NCBI RefSeq assembly: GCF_016907295.1
Contig: NZ_JAFBBR010000001.1
Coordinates: 3,100,001-3,164,000, forward strand
Length of the DNA stretch: 64,000 bases
Reading direction: 5' to 3'
Source: Microbacterium dextranolyticum
GTDB lineage: Bacteria > Actinomycetota > Actinomycetes > Actinomycetales > Microbacteriaceae
The notes under the pieces were generated by a model, which was given only the letters and a program-made list of their open reading frames with translations, did no database searches and was not told the origin of the DNA. Below, piece by piece: positions 54,376-63,625 of this stretch (within the stretch, counting starts at the first letter, position 1; each line of letters begins with the position of its first letter). A program made the position numbers and the translations under genes.

Positions 54376-54939
54376 TTACGCCGGTGCCGCGCGGTGGTCG
54401 ACATCCTGTCCGTGCCAGAGATCGGCGCATTCCACGGCATCCGCGACGTGATCGCGCAGATACGCACCGGCCCCTCGATCACCGGTGAGCTCGGCCGCCA
54501 CGCGGTACCAGTGGTCACGGCCGATGAGCACCGGATGCCCCGGCGCCCCCTCGTAGCGGGCTCGGCGGAGCGAGGCCCGCCCCGCCCCCGCCATGACCCG
54601 TCGACACGCGGATGCCGTGAGGTCGGGCACGTCGACCGGCACGATCAGCGCGGCTTCCGCCGGTGTCTCGGCCGCCGCCGACAGGCCCGCGCGGACGGAT
54701 GCGGACAGCCCGTCGGACCAGTCCTCCGCCGGCGCGACGACGGCCCCGGCCGGGACGAGCGCGGCGACGGCGTCGGCCGCCGCCCCGACCACGACGATCA
54801 CGGGGTCGCAGCCCGCGTCGCGAAGCGTGCGGACGACCGTGGCCACCCAGGGGGTGCCGTCGCCGGCCCGCGCGAGGCCTTTGGGCCCACCGAACCTCGT
54901 GCCCGCACCGGCGGCGAGCACGATGCCGCACGTGGTCAT
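54376..54939 (-). CDS. MobA/MocA-like nucleotidyltransferase
   Basis: A 187-residue NTP-transferase with GIVLAAGAGTRFGGPKGL at the N-terminus and the metal-binding IVPVDVPDLT near 96, then GAPGHPVLIGRDHW. It likely makes molybdopterin cytosine dinucleotide (MocA), the cofactor of the adjacent xanthine dehydrogenase. ATG 54939 overlaps the xdhC stop (ATGA). Confidence 0.9.
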   Translation of the reverse strand: MTTCGIVLAAGAGTRFGGPKGLARAGDGTPWVATVVRTLRDAGCDPVIVVVGAAADAVAALVPAGAVVAPAEDWSDGLSASVRAGLSAAAETPAEAALIVPVDVPDLTASACRRVMAGAGRASLRRARYEGAPGHPVLIGRDHWYRVAAELTGDRGAGAYLRDHVADAVECADLWHGQDVDHRAAPA

Positions 54940-56072
54940 GGGCGGGCGGACGAGAACGGCCCCGGCGCGCACACCACGGGCACGACCGCACCGGCGGGAG
55001 CATCCGTCGCGCGCCGCACCGCCTCGTGCGCCGCGCCGGGAATCTGCTCACGGGCGGCGCCCTCCGCGGCACGGGCGGCGCCGCCGTGGATCGGTCCCGC
55101 GAGCGCCGAGAGCCGGGTCCCGGATCCCCCGTGCCGGTCGGCGACGATCTCCGCAAGGATCGACAGCGCGGTCTCGGCGGCCGACGAAGCTCCGAGATCG
55201 AGCCCGATCGGCGAACGCAGCCGTGCGAGGTCACCGGCCGACACGCCGGCCTCGGCGAGTCGTCGCAGGCGGTCGTCGTGCGTGCGCCGGCTGCCCATGG
55301 CGCCGACGTAGCCCGCCGGAGAGCGCAGCGCCAGCGTCAGCGCGGGCACGTCCAGGCGCGGGTCGTGGCTCAGCACGCAGACCGCGGTGCGGTCGTCGAG
55401 GGTCTGGGTCGCGAGGTAGCGGTCGGGCCAGTCGACGACGACCTCGGCCCCCGGGAACCTCTCCGCGGTCGCGAAGACCTCGCGCGGATCGACGACGCTC
55501 ACCCGCAGGCCGAGCGCCGATCCCAGCTGCGCGAGGGCGACCGCGAACTCCACCGCACCGACGACGATGAGCCGCGGAGCCGTCCCGACCTCGATGAGGA
55601 CCGACCACTCCGCACCGGAAGCGTCCGCCGCGGCATCAGCCGCCCGGTCATCGAACAGCCCCGTCCCGCATCGCGGCCCCGACACGACCAGCCGGAATCG
55701 GGTCGGCACGGCCGCGGCATCCCTCTCGGCGAGCAGGGCGATCGCCGCCGCGGCGTCGCTGTGCGGCGCGACCGGGCGCACGAGGACGTCGACCGATCCC
55801 CCGCAGGTGAGCCCGACGGCGAGTCCGTCGCCGTCGCTGTAGCCGAAGCTCTCGACCGACGCCGCTCCGGTGGCGATCGCGTCGAGGCATCGCTCGTACA
55901 CGGCGCCCTCGACACAGCCCCCCGACACGTTGCCGAACACACCGGCATCCGAGACGATCATGCTCGCTCCCACCGGCCGCGGCGCGCTGCCGGCGACGCC
56001 GATGACCGTCGCGATCGCGAACGGACGCCCGGTGCGGACCCATTCGGCCGCCGGTGTGAGGATCTCGCGCAT
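54936..56072 (-). CDS. xdhC: XdhC/CoxI-family molybdoenzyme maturation factor
   Basis: A 378-residue factor: N-terminal XdhC_CoxI domain (GVAGSAPRPVGASMIVSDAGVFGNVSGGCVEGAVY) and a C-terminal Rossmann domain (LIVVGAVEFAVALAQLGSALGLRVSVVDPR, GYVGAMGSRRTHDDR). It binds sulfurated MCD/MPT and loads it into xanthine dehydrogenase. TAGCGT and 7 nt precede the ATG (minus strand), i.e. leaderless. Divergent from the dehydrogenase genes. Confidence 0.93.
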   Translation of the reverse strand: MREILTPAAEWVRTGRPFAIATVIGVAGSAPRPVGASMIVSDAGVFGNVSGGCVEGAVYERCLDAIATGAASVESFGYSDGDGLAVGLTCGGSVDVLVRPVAPHSDAAAAIALLAERDAAAVPTRFRLVVSGPRCGTGLFDDRAADAAADASGAEWSVLIEVGTAPRLIVVGAVEFAVALAQLGSALGLRVSVVDPREVFATAERFPGAEVVVDWPDRYLATQTLDDRTAVCVLSHDPRLDVPALTLALRSPAGYVGAMGSRRTHDDRLRRLAEAGVSAGDLARLRSPIGLDLGASSAAETALSILAEIVADRHGGSGTRLSALAGPIHGGAARAAEGAAREQIPGAAHEAVRRATDAPAGAVVPVVCAPGPFSSARP

Positions 56073-56079
56073 GGCCGCC

Positions 56080-56085
56080 ACGCTA
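56080..56085 (-). promoter_or_regulatory. -10 hexamer TAGCGT of xdhC, leaderless
   Basis: Minus-strand TAGCGT, 7 nt before the ATG at 56072. Confidence 0.55.
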
Positions 56086-56117
56086 ACCACCGCGCGTTGC
56101 GGGCCTGTTGCGGGCGC

Positions 56118-56150
56118 GTGAAACACGGGCGAAACGGCGCTCTGTTTCAC
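56118..56150. promoter_or_regulatory. Inverted repeat GTGAAACA...TGTTTCAC
   Basis: Two exact 8-bp arms, 17 nt apart, in the 130-bp divergent region between xdhC and the FAD-subunit gene. Shared TGTTTC half-sites occur before the amidohydrolase and importer genes. Confidence 0.55.
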
Positions 56151-56202
56151 TCGGTCTCGAGCCGGGTGACCTGCAGCCCCGCCGATCGAGGAGACCACCG
56201 CC

Positions 56203-57006
56203 ATGGACATCACCACCGTGCGCTCCTACCGTGTCGCCCGTACGCGCGGCGATCTGACGCTCGCCCCCGGCGAGGTCGTGCTCGCAGGCGGCACCTGGCT
56301 CATGAGCGAGCCGCAGCCGGGGACCACCGGTTTCGTCGACCTCGCGGGCATGGACTGGACACCCCTCGAGATCGAGGCGAGGGGCCTGCGGATCGCGGCC
56401 ACCTGCACGATCGCGCGGCTCGTGGCGTTCGCCCGCGACGCCCCGGCCGAGTGGACGGCCGCCACGATCATCCCGGACGCCGCGAACGCCCTGCTCGCCT
56501 CGTTCAAGATCTGGAACACCGCCACCGTCGGCGGCAACGTGTGCCGCGCGTTCGCCGCGGGCGCGATGGTGTCGCTGTGCGTCGCCCTCGACGGCGTCGC
56601 CGAGATCTGGGGACCCACGGGTGACCGGCAGCTGCCCGTCGCCGAGCTCGTGACGGGCAACGGAACCACCTCGCTCGGTGCCGGCGAGGTGCTGCGCGGC
56701 ATGCGCCTGCCCGCTCATGCGCTGCGCTCGCGCGCCGCGCTGCGCAAGATCGCCCTCGCGGAGCACGGACGGTCCGGAGCCGTCGTCACGGGCCGGATCG
56801 ATGCGGACGGCACGAGCGTCTTCACGATCACGGCCGCCACGTGGCGGCCGACCGTCCTCCGCTTCGACGAGGTGCCGGATGCGGCGACGCTCGCCGCCGC
56901 CGTGGCGGAGGCCCCGGGGTACTACACCGACCCGCTCGGCGAGGCGGACTGGCGCCGCGGGGTCAGCGGCACGCTGGCGGAGGACATCCGGAGGGAACTC
57001 GCATGA
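56203..57006 (+). CDS. Xanthine dehydrogenase family, FAD-binding subunit
   Basis: A 267-residue FAD subunit: LAGGTWLMSEPQP, the FAD-binding IWNTATVGGNVCRAFAAGAM near residue 105, and a CO-dehydrogenase flavoprotein C-terminal lobe. It is shorter than XdhB relatives, but both lobes are present. ATGA overlap with the large subunit. Electrons flow Mo to 2Fe-2S to FAD. Confidence 0.92.
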   Translation: MDITTVRSYRVARTRGDLTLAPGEVVLAGGTWLMSEPQPGTTGFVDLAGMDWTPLEIEARGLRIAATCTIARLVAFARDAPAEWTAATIIPDAANALLASFKIWNTATVGGNVCRAFAAGAMVSLCVALDGVAEIWGPTGDRQLPVAELVTGNGTTSLGAGEVLRGMRLPAHALRSRAALRKIALAEHGRSGAVVTGRIDADGTSVFTITAATWRPTVLRFDEVPDAATLAAAVAEAPGYYTDPLGEADWRRGVSGTLAEDIRRELA

Positions 57007-59741
57007 GATGGATCGTCGACGGCACCGAGGCCGAGGCCGAGCCGCGCCCCGGACAGTGCCTGCGGACGCTTCTGCGCGAGACGGGGCACACCGAGGTCAA
57101 GAAGGGCTGCGACGCCGGTGACTGCGGCGCCTGCAGCGTGCTGCTCGACGGCGAGCCCGTGCACTCGTGCCTCATTCCCGCCGCGCGCGTCGAGGGGCGC
57201 ACCGTCACGACGGCGGCGGGCCTCGCGCCCGGCGACGACCTGCATCCGGTGCAGCGAGCGATCGCCGAGGGCTTCGGCTTCCAGTGCGGGTTCTGCACGC
57301 CGGGGATGAGCGTGACGGCATCCACCCTCTGCGCCGACGACCTCGACGACCTCGACCGGCGGATGAAGGGGAACCTCTGCCGCTGCACGGGGTATCGCCC
57401 CATCCGTGAAGCGATCCTGACGGCCGTGCGTGAGACCGGGCCGCGGCGCCCCGCGGAGATCCCGCCCGCACCCGCCCCGGACGCGCACACCGTGGGCCGA
57501 TCGGTTCCGCCATCGGCCGGCCCGCGCCTGACGCAGGGGCGCGAGCCGTTCACGTTCGACCTCGAACCGGGGCACCCCGCGGCCGGCGCGCTGGTGCTGC
57601 GGCTCGTGACGAGCCCGCACGCGCACGCGCGCATCACCGCGATCGACACGGATGCCGCGCGCGCGGTGCCCGGCGTCGTCGCCGTGTTCACGCACGCGGA
57701 TGCTCCGGACGTGCGCTACTCGACCGGTCGGCACGAGCACCGCACCGACGACCCCGACGACACCCGTCTGCTCGACGACGTGGTGCGCCACATCGGCCAG
57801 CGCGTCGCGGCGGTCGTCGCCGACACCGCCGAGGCGGCGGATGAGGCGTGCCGGCTCGTGCGGGTGAGCTACGAACCCCTCGACGCGGTGTTCGACCCCG
57901 ACGAGGCCCGGCGCCCGGGCGCTCCGTTGCTGCACCCCGACCGCACCCCCGACGACCGGGTCGACGAGGCCGCGCGGAACGTCATCGCGAGCGTGCACAC
58001 GGGGCCCGACGTCACCGCGGCGCTCGCCGCGAGCGCCGCGACGGTCACCGGCACGTGGCAGACGTCGCGGGTGAGTCACGCCCAGCTCGAGACCCACGGA
58101 TCGATCGGCTGGCTCGACGAGGACGGACGCCTCGTCATCCGTTCGTCGACGCAGGTGCCGTTCCTCGCGCGCGACGAGCTCGCGCACATCTTCGGCCTCG
58201 ACCGCGATCAGGTGCGCGTGCACACGGCCCGGCTCGGCGGAGGCTTCGGCGGCAAGCAGGAGCTGTTCACGGAAGACCTCGTCGCCCTCGCGGTGCTGCG
58301 GACCGGGCATCCGGTCGCGTTCGAGTTCACCCGCGCCGACGAGTTCGCCCGCGCCGCCGTGCGGCATCCGATGCGGGTGAGCGTGACGCTCGGCGCCGAT
58401 GCCGACGGACGTCTCACCGCGATGGCGATCGACTCGCTGAGCGACACGGGAGCGTACGGCAACCATTCCCGCGGCGTCATGTTCCACTCGCTGGCCGAGT
58501 CGACGACGATCTACCGGGTGCCGTTGAAACGGATCGACGCGGAGGTCGTCTACACGAACAACCCGCCGTCGGGCGCGTTCCGCGGGTACGGGCTCGGACA
58601 GGTCGTGCTCGCCGTCGAATCGGCGATGGACATGCTCGCCGAGCGCCTCGACATCGATCCGTTCGAGCTGCGACGACGCAACGCCGTGACGGTGCACGAC
58701 GATCCGGGTCACGACGACCTCGTCTGGGGCAGCTACGGGTTCGACCAGTGCCTCGACCTCGCCGAGAGCGCGCTGCGCCGCGGCAACGGCGTGGAGGCAC
58801 CGGAGGGCTGGCTCGTCGGCGAGGGCATGGCGGCCGCGATGATCGCCACGATGGCCCCGTTCGGTCACATCGCCCACACGCGGGCGACGCTCCGCCCCGA
58901 CGGCACGTACCTGCTGCGTGCCGGCACCGCCGAGTTCGGCAACGGCACGACGACCGTGATGCGGCAGATCGCCGTCACCGACCTCGCGGCCGACCCGTCG
59001 CGCATCGAGCTGTGGCACGCCGACACCGATGCGGTCGCGCACGACACGGGGGCGTTCGCCTCGGCGGGGATCACGGTCGCCGGCAAGGCCCTGCATGCCG
59101 CCTGCCTCGCCCTGGCCGCCCGTCTGTGCGAGCGTGCCGCGGAGCTCACCGGCACGGATGCCGCCGACGCCGAACTCATGCCCGACGGCGTATACACGTC
59201 GGCGGGGGTCATCTCGCTGGAGGCGCTGACCGCCGACGGCGAGATCTCGGCAGACGGCAGCGAGCTCGGCGAGCAGCGTTCGCTGGCGTTCAACGTCCAC
59301 GCGGTGCGCGTCGCGGTGAACCCTCGGACGGGCGCCGTCCGCATCCTGCAGTCGATCCAGGCGGCGGATGCCGGATTCGTGATGAACCCCGCGCAGTGCC
59401 GCGGACAGATCGAGGGCGGCGTCGCGCAGGGCATCGGCAGCTCGCTCTACGAAGAGGTGATGGTCGAGGACGGTAGGGTCACCACTCCGGTGTTCCGGCT
59501 GTACCGCGTGCCCCAGTTCGCCGACGTGCCCGACACGGAGGTCTACTTCGCCGACACGGCCGACGACCTCGGACCGTTCGGAGCGAAGTCGATGAGCGAG
59601 TCGCCGTACAACCCGGTGGCCCCGGCGATCGGCAACGCGATCGCCCGAGCCCTGGGCTCTCGGCCGTTCGTCCAGCCGTTCCGTCGCGACCGGGTCTGGC
59701 AGCTCGCGGCATCCCACCGCGACGTCTCCCCCGGCGCCTGA
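57003..59741 (+). CDS. Xanthine dehydrogenase family protein, 2Fe-2S and Mo domains fused
   Basis: A 912-residue fusion. Residues 1-135 are a plant-type ferredoxin (Cys36, 41, 44, 56) plus a second [2Fe-2S] domain (Cys95, 98, 126, 128). After a Pro-rich linker comes the molybdopterin domain with ARLGGGFGGKQELFTED, AFRGYGLGQ and the C-terminal FGAKSMSESPYNPVAPAIGNA, in which the Glu of SES aligns with the catalytic Glu of GVGEPP. Together with the FAD gene and XdhC/MocA, this makes a complete hydroxylase for hypoxanthine/xanthine or a similar heterocycle. Domain order S-M in one chain with a separate FAD chain is less common than S/F/M in three. Confidence 0.92.
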   Translation: MRWIVDGTEAEAEPRPGQCLRTLLRETGHTEVKKGCDAGDCGACSVLLDGEPVHSCLIPAARVEGRTVTTAAGLAPGDDLHPVQRAIAEGFGFQCGFCTPGMSVTASTLCADDLDDLDRRMKGNLCRCTGYRPIREAILTAVRETGPRRPAEIPPAPAPDAHTVGRSVPPSAGPRLTQGREPFTFDLEPGHPAAGALVLRLVTSPHAHARITAIDTDAARAVPGVVAVFTHADAPDVRYSTGRHEHRTDDPDDTRLLDDVVRHIGQRVAAVVADTAEAADEACRLVRVSYEPLDAVFDPDEARRPGAPLLHPDRTPDDRVDEAARNVIASVHTGPDVTAALAASAATVTGTWQTSRVSHAQLETHGSIGWLDEDGRLVIRSSTQVPFLARDELAHIFGLDRDQVRVHTARLGGGFGGKQELFTEDLVALAVLRTGHPVAFEFTRADEFARAAVRHPMRVSVTLGADADGRLTAMAIDSLSDTGAYGNHSRGVMFHSLAESTTIYRVPLKRIDAEVVYTNNPPSGAFRGYGLGQVVLAVESAMDMLAERLDIDPFELRRRNAVTVHDDPGHDDLVWGSYGFDQCLDLAESALRRGNGVEAPEGWLVGEGMAAAMIATMAPFGHIAHTRATLRPDGTYLLRAGTAEFGNGTTTVMRQIAVTDLAADPSRIELWHADTDAVAHDTGAFASAGITVAGKALHAACLALAARLCERAAELTGTDAADAELMPDGVYTSAGVISLEALTADGEISADGSELGEQRSLAFNVHAVRVAVNPRTGAVRILQSIQAADAGFVMNPAQCRGQIEGGVAQGIGSSLYEEVMVEDGRVTTPVFRLYRVPQFADVPDTEVYFADTADDLGPFGAKSMSESPYNPVAPAIGNAIARALGSRPFVQPFRRDRVWQLAASHRDVSPGA

Positions 59742-59826
59742 CGGGTCATCGCCCGCGCGCACGCCCGGGCGGGGCCGCGGTTTCCGGCGCCCGGGGTGCC
59801 CGGGATCGCCGGACACCCGGCCCCGG

Positions 59827-61203
59827 TCAGTGCGGGTGGCCGCGCAACGGCACGAGCGCGGCGGGCAGCTCATGCAGCTTCGCCGACGCCTCGGCGGCCA
59901 GGGGGTTCGTCGATACCCCGTCCGCGTTCACGAGGCGACCGCCGACGTAGACGGCCTTCAGGTTCCGCGGGCTCATCGCGAGCACGTACGAGCGCACCGG
60001 ATGCCACAGCGGCCCGACGTCGGGCCGGCGCGGGTCGACGACGACGAAGTCGGCGAACTTGCCGACTTCGAGCGAGCCGACCCTGTCGGCGACGCCCATG
60101 ATCTCCGCCCCGCCCAGGGTGTGCAGGCGCAGCATCCGCTCCGGCATCATCGACAGCGGGTCCTTCGTGCGGGCGCGCTGCATGTAGATGCCCATCCGCA
60201 TGTTCTGCCACGGATCGCTGACGTCGGTGCAGGCCTGGTCGTCGAGCCCGACGCCCACCCGCATGCCCATCTCGAGCATCTCGGGAACGAGCGCGACACC
60301 CGAGGCGAGGCGCCCGTTGGATGCCGGCTGCCACGACATCGCTGCACCGCCCGCCACCGAGCGCTCGATGATGTCGGGCGTCGTCTGGATGAAGTGTCCG
60401 AAAACGAGGCCGAGCTCGAGCGCACCGGCATCCCGGTACAGCGCGAACTTCGACTGCTGGTGCTCGACCGCCTCGGGCGACTCGAGGAAGTGCGCCTGGT
60501 TGGTGACGCCGAACCGGCGCATCGCCTCGACCTCGAACTCGGCCGCCTCGGGGTGCGGCGACCACTGCACCTGCCCCATGATCGAGCTGCCGAGGGCGAA
60601 ATCCGGGTCGAACGTGCGGGTGTGTGCGACCTCGGCGGCGAAGCGCTCGAACACCTCGTCGGGGGTTCCGGCCGTGACGTCCATGCCCGCGGCATCCACG
60701 AAGCGGATGCCGGCGTCGCGCGTGCCCTCCGCCTGACGCCAGTGGTACTCCAGTCCGCGCAGGCCCGCCGTGCCGGTGCGCTTGCCGTCGACCATCGACT
60801 CCCACGCCTGCAGCGGGTCGGTGAAGTTGTACGCGGTCGTCACACCGTTCGAGAGGAAGTCGAGCGAGCCGTGCAGGGTCGACCAGTACAGCTGGTCGGC
60901 ACTCATGTGCGCGGTCGAGCCGAGCATCGAGTCGCACCAGCCGTACAGGGTGTCGGCCACACCGAGGCCGCGCAGGCCGCTCGTGAACAGGTGCGAGTGG
61001 CTCGAGACGAAGCCGGGAGCGACGAACGCGCCGTCCACGTCGAGGGTCTCGTCGGCGACCGTGCCGACCGGCGGCGTGCCCGCCCCGAGCGCGGCGATGC
61101 GGCCGTCATCGCCCACCAGCATCCAGCCGTCGTCGATGTACCCCGGGTCGTCGGTTCCGGCGGGAACGGTGATGAGACGCGCGTGGAGGACGAGGAAGGA
61201 CAT
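59827..61203 (-). CDS. TRZ/ATZ-family amidohydrolase (guanine/8-oxoguanine deaminase-like)
   Basis: A 458-residue amidohydrolase: APGFVSSHSHLFTSGLRG (metal His pair) near residue 65, HFIQTT, GVGLDDQACTDVSDPWQNMRMG (metal Asp) near 325, and a GKFADFVVVD composite end. Enzymes of this clade deaminate guanine, 8-oxoguanine or s-triazines. Next to xanthine dehydrogenase, guanine to xanthine is the likely step. TAGCGT and 7 nt precede the ATG (minus strand), leaderless. Confidence 0.88.
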   Translation of the reverse strand: MSFLVLHARLITVPAGTDDPGYIDDGWMLVGDDGRIAALGAGTPPVGTVADETLDVDGAFVAPGFVSSHSHLFTSGLRGLGVADTLYGWCDSMLGSTAHMSADQLYWSTLHGSLDFLSNGVTTAYNFTDPLQAWESMVDGKRTGTAGLRGLEYHWRQAEGTRDAGIRFVDAAGMDVTAGTPDEVFERFAAEVAHTRTFDPDFALGSSIMGQVQWSPHPEAAEFEVEAMRRFGVTNQAHFLESPEAVEHQQSKFALYRDAGALELGLVFGHFIQTTPDIIERSVAGGAAMSWQPASNGRLASGVALVPEMLEMGMRVGVGLDDQACTDVSDPWQNMRMGIYMQRARTKDPLSMMPERMLRLHTLGGAEIMGVADRVGSLEVGKFADFVVVDPRRPDVGPLWHPVRSYVLAMSPRNLKAVYVGGRLVNADGVSTNPLAAEASAKLHELPAALVPLRGHPH

Positions 61204-61210
61204 GCCCAGC

Positions 61211-61216
61211 ACGCTA
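61211..61216 (-). promoter_or_regulatory. -10 hexamer TAGCGT, leaderless amidohydrolase
   Basis: Minus-strand TAGCGT, 7 nt before the ATG at 61203. Confidence 0.55.
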
Positions 61217-61225
61217 ACGAGTCGA

Positions 61226-61254
61226 TGTTTCCGACCTGTCACGGCCAGGAAACA
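61226..61254. promoter_or_regulatory. Inverted repeat TGTTTCC...GGAAACA
   Basis: Exact 7-bp arms 15 nt apart, midway between two divergent leaderless promoters. It resembles the GTGAAACA...TGTTTCAC element at 56118. Confidence 0.55.
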
Positions 61255-61263
61255 CGCGCGGAT

Positions 61264-61269
61264 TAGCGT
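61264..61269 (+). promoter_or_regulatory. -10 hexamer TAGCGT, leaderless
   Basis: TAGCGT, 6 nt, ATG at 61276. Confidence 0.6.
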
Positions 61270-61275
61270 CGGTGC

Positions 61276-61893
61276 ATGTCGCGCTTCACGGTCACGGTCT
61301 TCTGCGGATCCTCGTCGGGCTTCGACCCGGTCTACGTCGACGCGGCCCGCGCCGTCGGCACGGCGATCGGCCGCGCCGGCATGGCGCTCGTGTACGGCGG
61401 CGGCCACGTGGGGCTCATGGGAACGGTCGCCGATGCCGCCCTCGCGGCCGGCGCCGAGGTGACGGGGGTGATCCCCCGCGCCCTGCAGGCGCGCGAGGCC
61501 GTGAACGAAGACCTCACCGAGCTGATCCTCGTCGACACGATGCACGAGCGGAAGATGCTCATGGCCGACCGCGCGGATGCCTTCCTCGCCCTCCCCGGCG
61601 GACCGGGCACCCTCGAAGAGCTCACCGAGCAGTGGACGTGGGCGCAACTGGGCATCCACGAGAAGCCGGTCGGGCTGCTGAACGTCGACGGCTACTTCGA
61701 CCCGCTGCTCGCCTTCGTCGCGAACATGCGCGATCGGGGCTTCACCCACCCGCGCTACACCGACATGCTGGTGGTCGCCACCGAGGCATCCGAGGCCCTC
61801 GCGCGCCTGCGCGACTACGTCCCCCCGACGCGATCCGAGGCCTCGCCCGGCGCCGAGATGACCGGCGCGCTGTCTCTGCCCGTCCGCCCCTGA
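61276..61893 (+). CDS. LOG family nucleotide phosphoribohydrolase-like protein
   Basis: A 205-residue Rossmann-like protein of the TIGR00730/LOG family: VFCGSSSG at the N-terminus, VYGGGHVGLMGTVADAAL and the signature PGGPGTLEELTEQWTW near residue 113. LOG enzymes release bases from nucleoside 5'-monophosphates. It is divergent from the amidohydrolase and shares its operator region, so a role in purine turnover fits. Confidence 0.92.
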   Translation: MSRFTVTVFCGSSSGFDPVYVDAARAVGTAIGRAGMALVYGGGHVGLMGTVADAALAAGAEVTGVIPRALQAREAVNEDLTELILVDTMHERKMLMADRADAFLALPGGPGTLEELTEQWTWAQLGIHEKPVGLLNVDGYFDPLLAFVANMRDRGFTHPRYTDMLVVATEASEALARLRDYVPPTRSEASPGAEMTGALSLPVRP

Positions 61894-61922
61894 CCTCGCG
61901 CCCGCCCTGCCCCGGCGTGCTC

Positions 61923-62332
61923 GGTCTCGGGGCCTACCCCCGCTTCGGAGGCGCCGATCTGCGGGTCTCCCCCGCCCAGACCCACACAACGACACCCCCG
62001 AACGCAGCGAGACCAGGCTGGGGATGCCAGGGCCCCCGCCCGCGCGGCGTCCCTCACCTCAGGGCGCACCCGGTCTCGGGGGCATACCCCGGGCTTCGGA
62101 GGCGCCGACCTGCGGGTCTCCCCCGCCCAGACCCACACAACGACGCCCCCGAACGCAGCGCGACCAGGCTGGGGATGCCAGGGCCCCGCTCACGCGGCAT
62201 CCCCCCACCTCAGGGCTTGCCCGGTCTCGGGGGCACACCCCAGGCTTCGGAGGCGCCGACCTGCGGGTCTCCCCCGCCCAGACCCGCACAACGACGCCCC
62301 CGAACGCCAGGACGGGAGGGCGCGAAGCCGGG
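61923..62332. repeat. Array 3: three direct repeats, nested-palindrome unit, period 149-151 bp
   Basis: Units start at 61923, 62072 and 62223 (GGTCTCGGGG...). Each contains TTCGGAGGCGCCG...GCGGGTCTCCCCCGCCCAGACCC...CGACGCCCCCGAA (approximate in unit 1): an outer stem with two mismatches and an inner GGGTCT/AGACCC stem, extended to 8 bp in unit 3. Spacers share CCAGGCTGGGGATGCCAGGG. No gene lies in 61894-62332. Confidence 0.9.
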
Positions 62333-63625
62333 TCAGGCGGGCTCGGCGCCGCGCAGCAGCACGGCCTCGGCGAGGGCACGGATGCCGTGGGCCACGTCTC
62401 CGGCCGAGACCGCCTCGTCGGGGTGATGGCTGATGCCGTCGGGGTTCCGGAGGAACAGCATGCCGACCTCGGCGATCGCGCCGAGCGCCATGCCGTCGTG
62501 CCCGGCGCGGCTGAAGATCACGGGCGGCGCATCGGCGCGTGCGGGCAGCGTCGCACGGATGCCCGCACCCACGACCTCCTGCAGGAGCGGCGCACAGAAC
62601 ACGGCGGGTGCGCTGTGCACTTCGCGCGACCGCCAACGCAGCCCCCGGCGGCCCATGATGCGGTCGAGCTCGATCGACAGGGCATCCCACACGTGGTCGC
62701 GCGAGTCGTCGAACTCGCCGCGCAGGTCGAGCGAGAACCGCACCTCGCCGGGGATGACGTTGACGGCCCCGGGGAACGCCTCGAAGCGCCCGACCGTGCC
62801 CACGATGTGGTGCTCGGCGGCGCAGATGCGCTCGACGGCGAGCGCCGCCTCGCTCGCCCCGAGCAGCGCGTCGTGGCGCATGTCGTATGGCGTGCCGCCG
62901 GCGTGGCGGGCCTCGCCCTCGACGACGAGCTGGAAGCGCCGGGCCGACGCGATCGACGACACGACGGCGAGGGGCTCGCCCGCGCGGTCGAGCTCGGGGC
63001 CCTGCTCGATGTGCGCCTCGAGGTAGCCGACCAGCTCGTCGGGGCGGCGCGCGGCCTCGCCGACGCGGCCGGGGTCGAGACCGAACTCGAGGAACGCCTG
63101 GCGCAGGCTCACGCCGTCGGCATCCGTCAGCGCCCACCACGACGCGTCCCAGGTGCCGGCGACCGCCGACGAGCCGAGCAGCGCCTTGCCGAACCGGGTG
63201 CCCTCCTCGTCGGAGAAGGCGATCACCTCGAGGGCGAACGGCAGCGGCACGGTCCAGCCGTCCCCCGCCGGCACGCGCAGCAGCCGCACGACCTCGAGGG
63301 CGATCAGCACGCCCGCGATGCCGTCGTAGCGACCCGCGTCGATCACGGTGTCGAGGTGAGAGCCCATGAGCAGTGCCGGCGCCGAGGGGTCGCCGATGCG
63401 CCCGACCTGGTTGCCCGCGGCATCCTGCCAGGTCTGCATGCCGAGCTCGCGCATCCACTCCGCCGCGAGGCGGTTGACCCGCGCATGCTCGGGCGAGAGG
63501 TACACGCGCTCGATCGAGCCGCTCTCGGAGCTCACGCGCGCCAGCTCGTCGCAGCGCGCCATCACCCGGCGCGCCGCCGCGGCGATCGCATCGGGTGCGG
63601 CGTGCAGCAGCGCGGTGGTACTCAC
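62333..63625 (-). CDS. allC: Allantoate amidohydrolase (M20 family)
   Basis: A 430-residue M20/AllC-family dizinc hydrolase. Zn-site blocks are MGSHLDTVIDAGRYDGIAG near residue 92, FSDEEGTRFG near 140, and HIEQGPELD near 210; also VVSSIASARRF, GEARHAGGTPYDMRHDALLGA and SRAGHDGMALG. It degrades allantoate to ureidoglycine in purine catabolism (N-carbamoyl-amino-acid hydrolases are close relatives). GTG start overlapping the aminotransferase stop. Confidence 0.9.
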   Translation of the reverse strand: MSTTALLHAAPDAIAAAARRVMARCDELARVSSESGSIERVYLSPEHARVNRLAAEWMRELGMQTWQDAAGNQVGRIGDPSAPALLMGSHLDTVIDAGRYDGIAGVLIALEVVRLLRVPAGDGWTVPLPFALEVIAFSDEEGTRFGKALLGSSAVAGTWDASWWALTDADGVSLRQAFLEFGLDPGRVGEAARRPDELVGYLEAHIEQGPELDRAGEPLAVVSSIASARRFQLVVEGEARHAGGTPYDMRHDALLGASEAALAVERICAAEHHIVGTVGRFEAFPGAVNVIPGEVRFSLDLRGEFDDSRDHVWDALSIELDRIMGRRGLRWRSREVHSAPAVFCAPLLQEVVGAGIRATLPARADAPPVIFSRAGHDGMALGAIAEVGMLFLRNPDGISHHPDEAVSAGDVAHGIRALAEAVLLRGAEPA

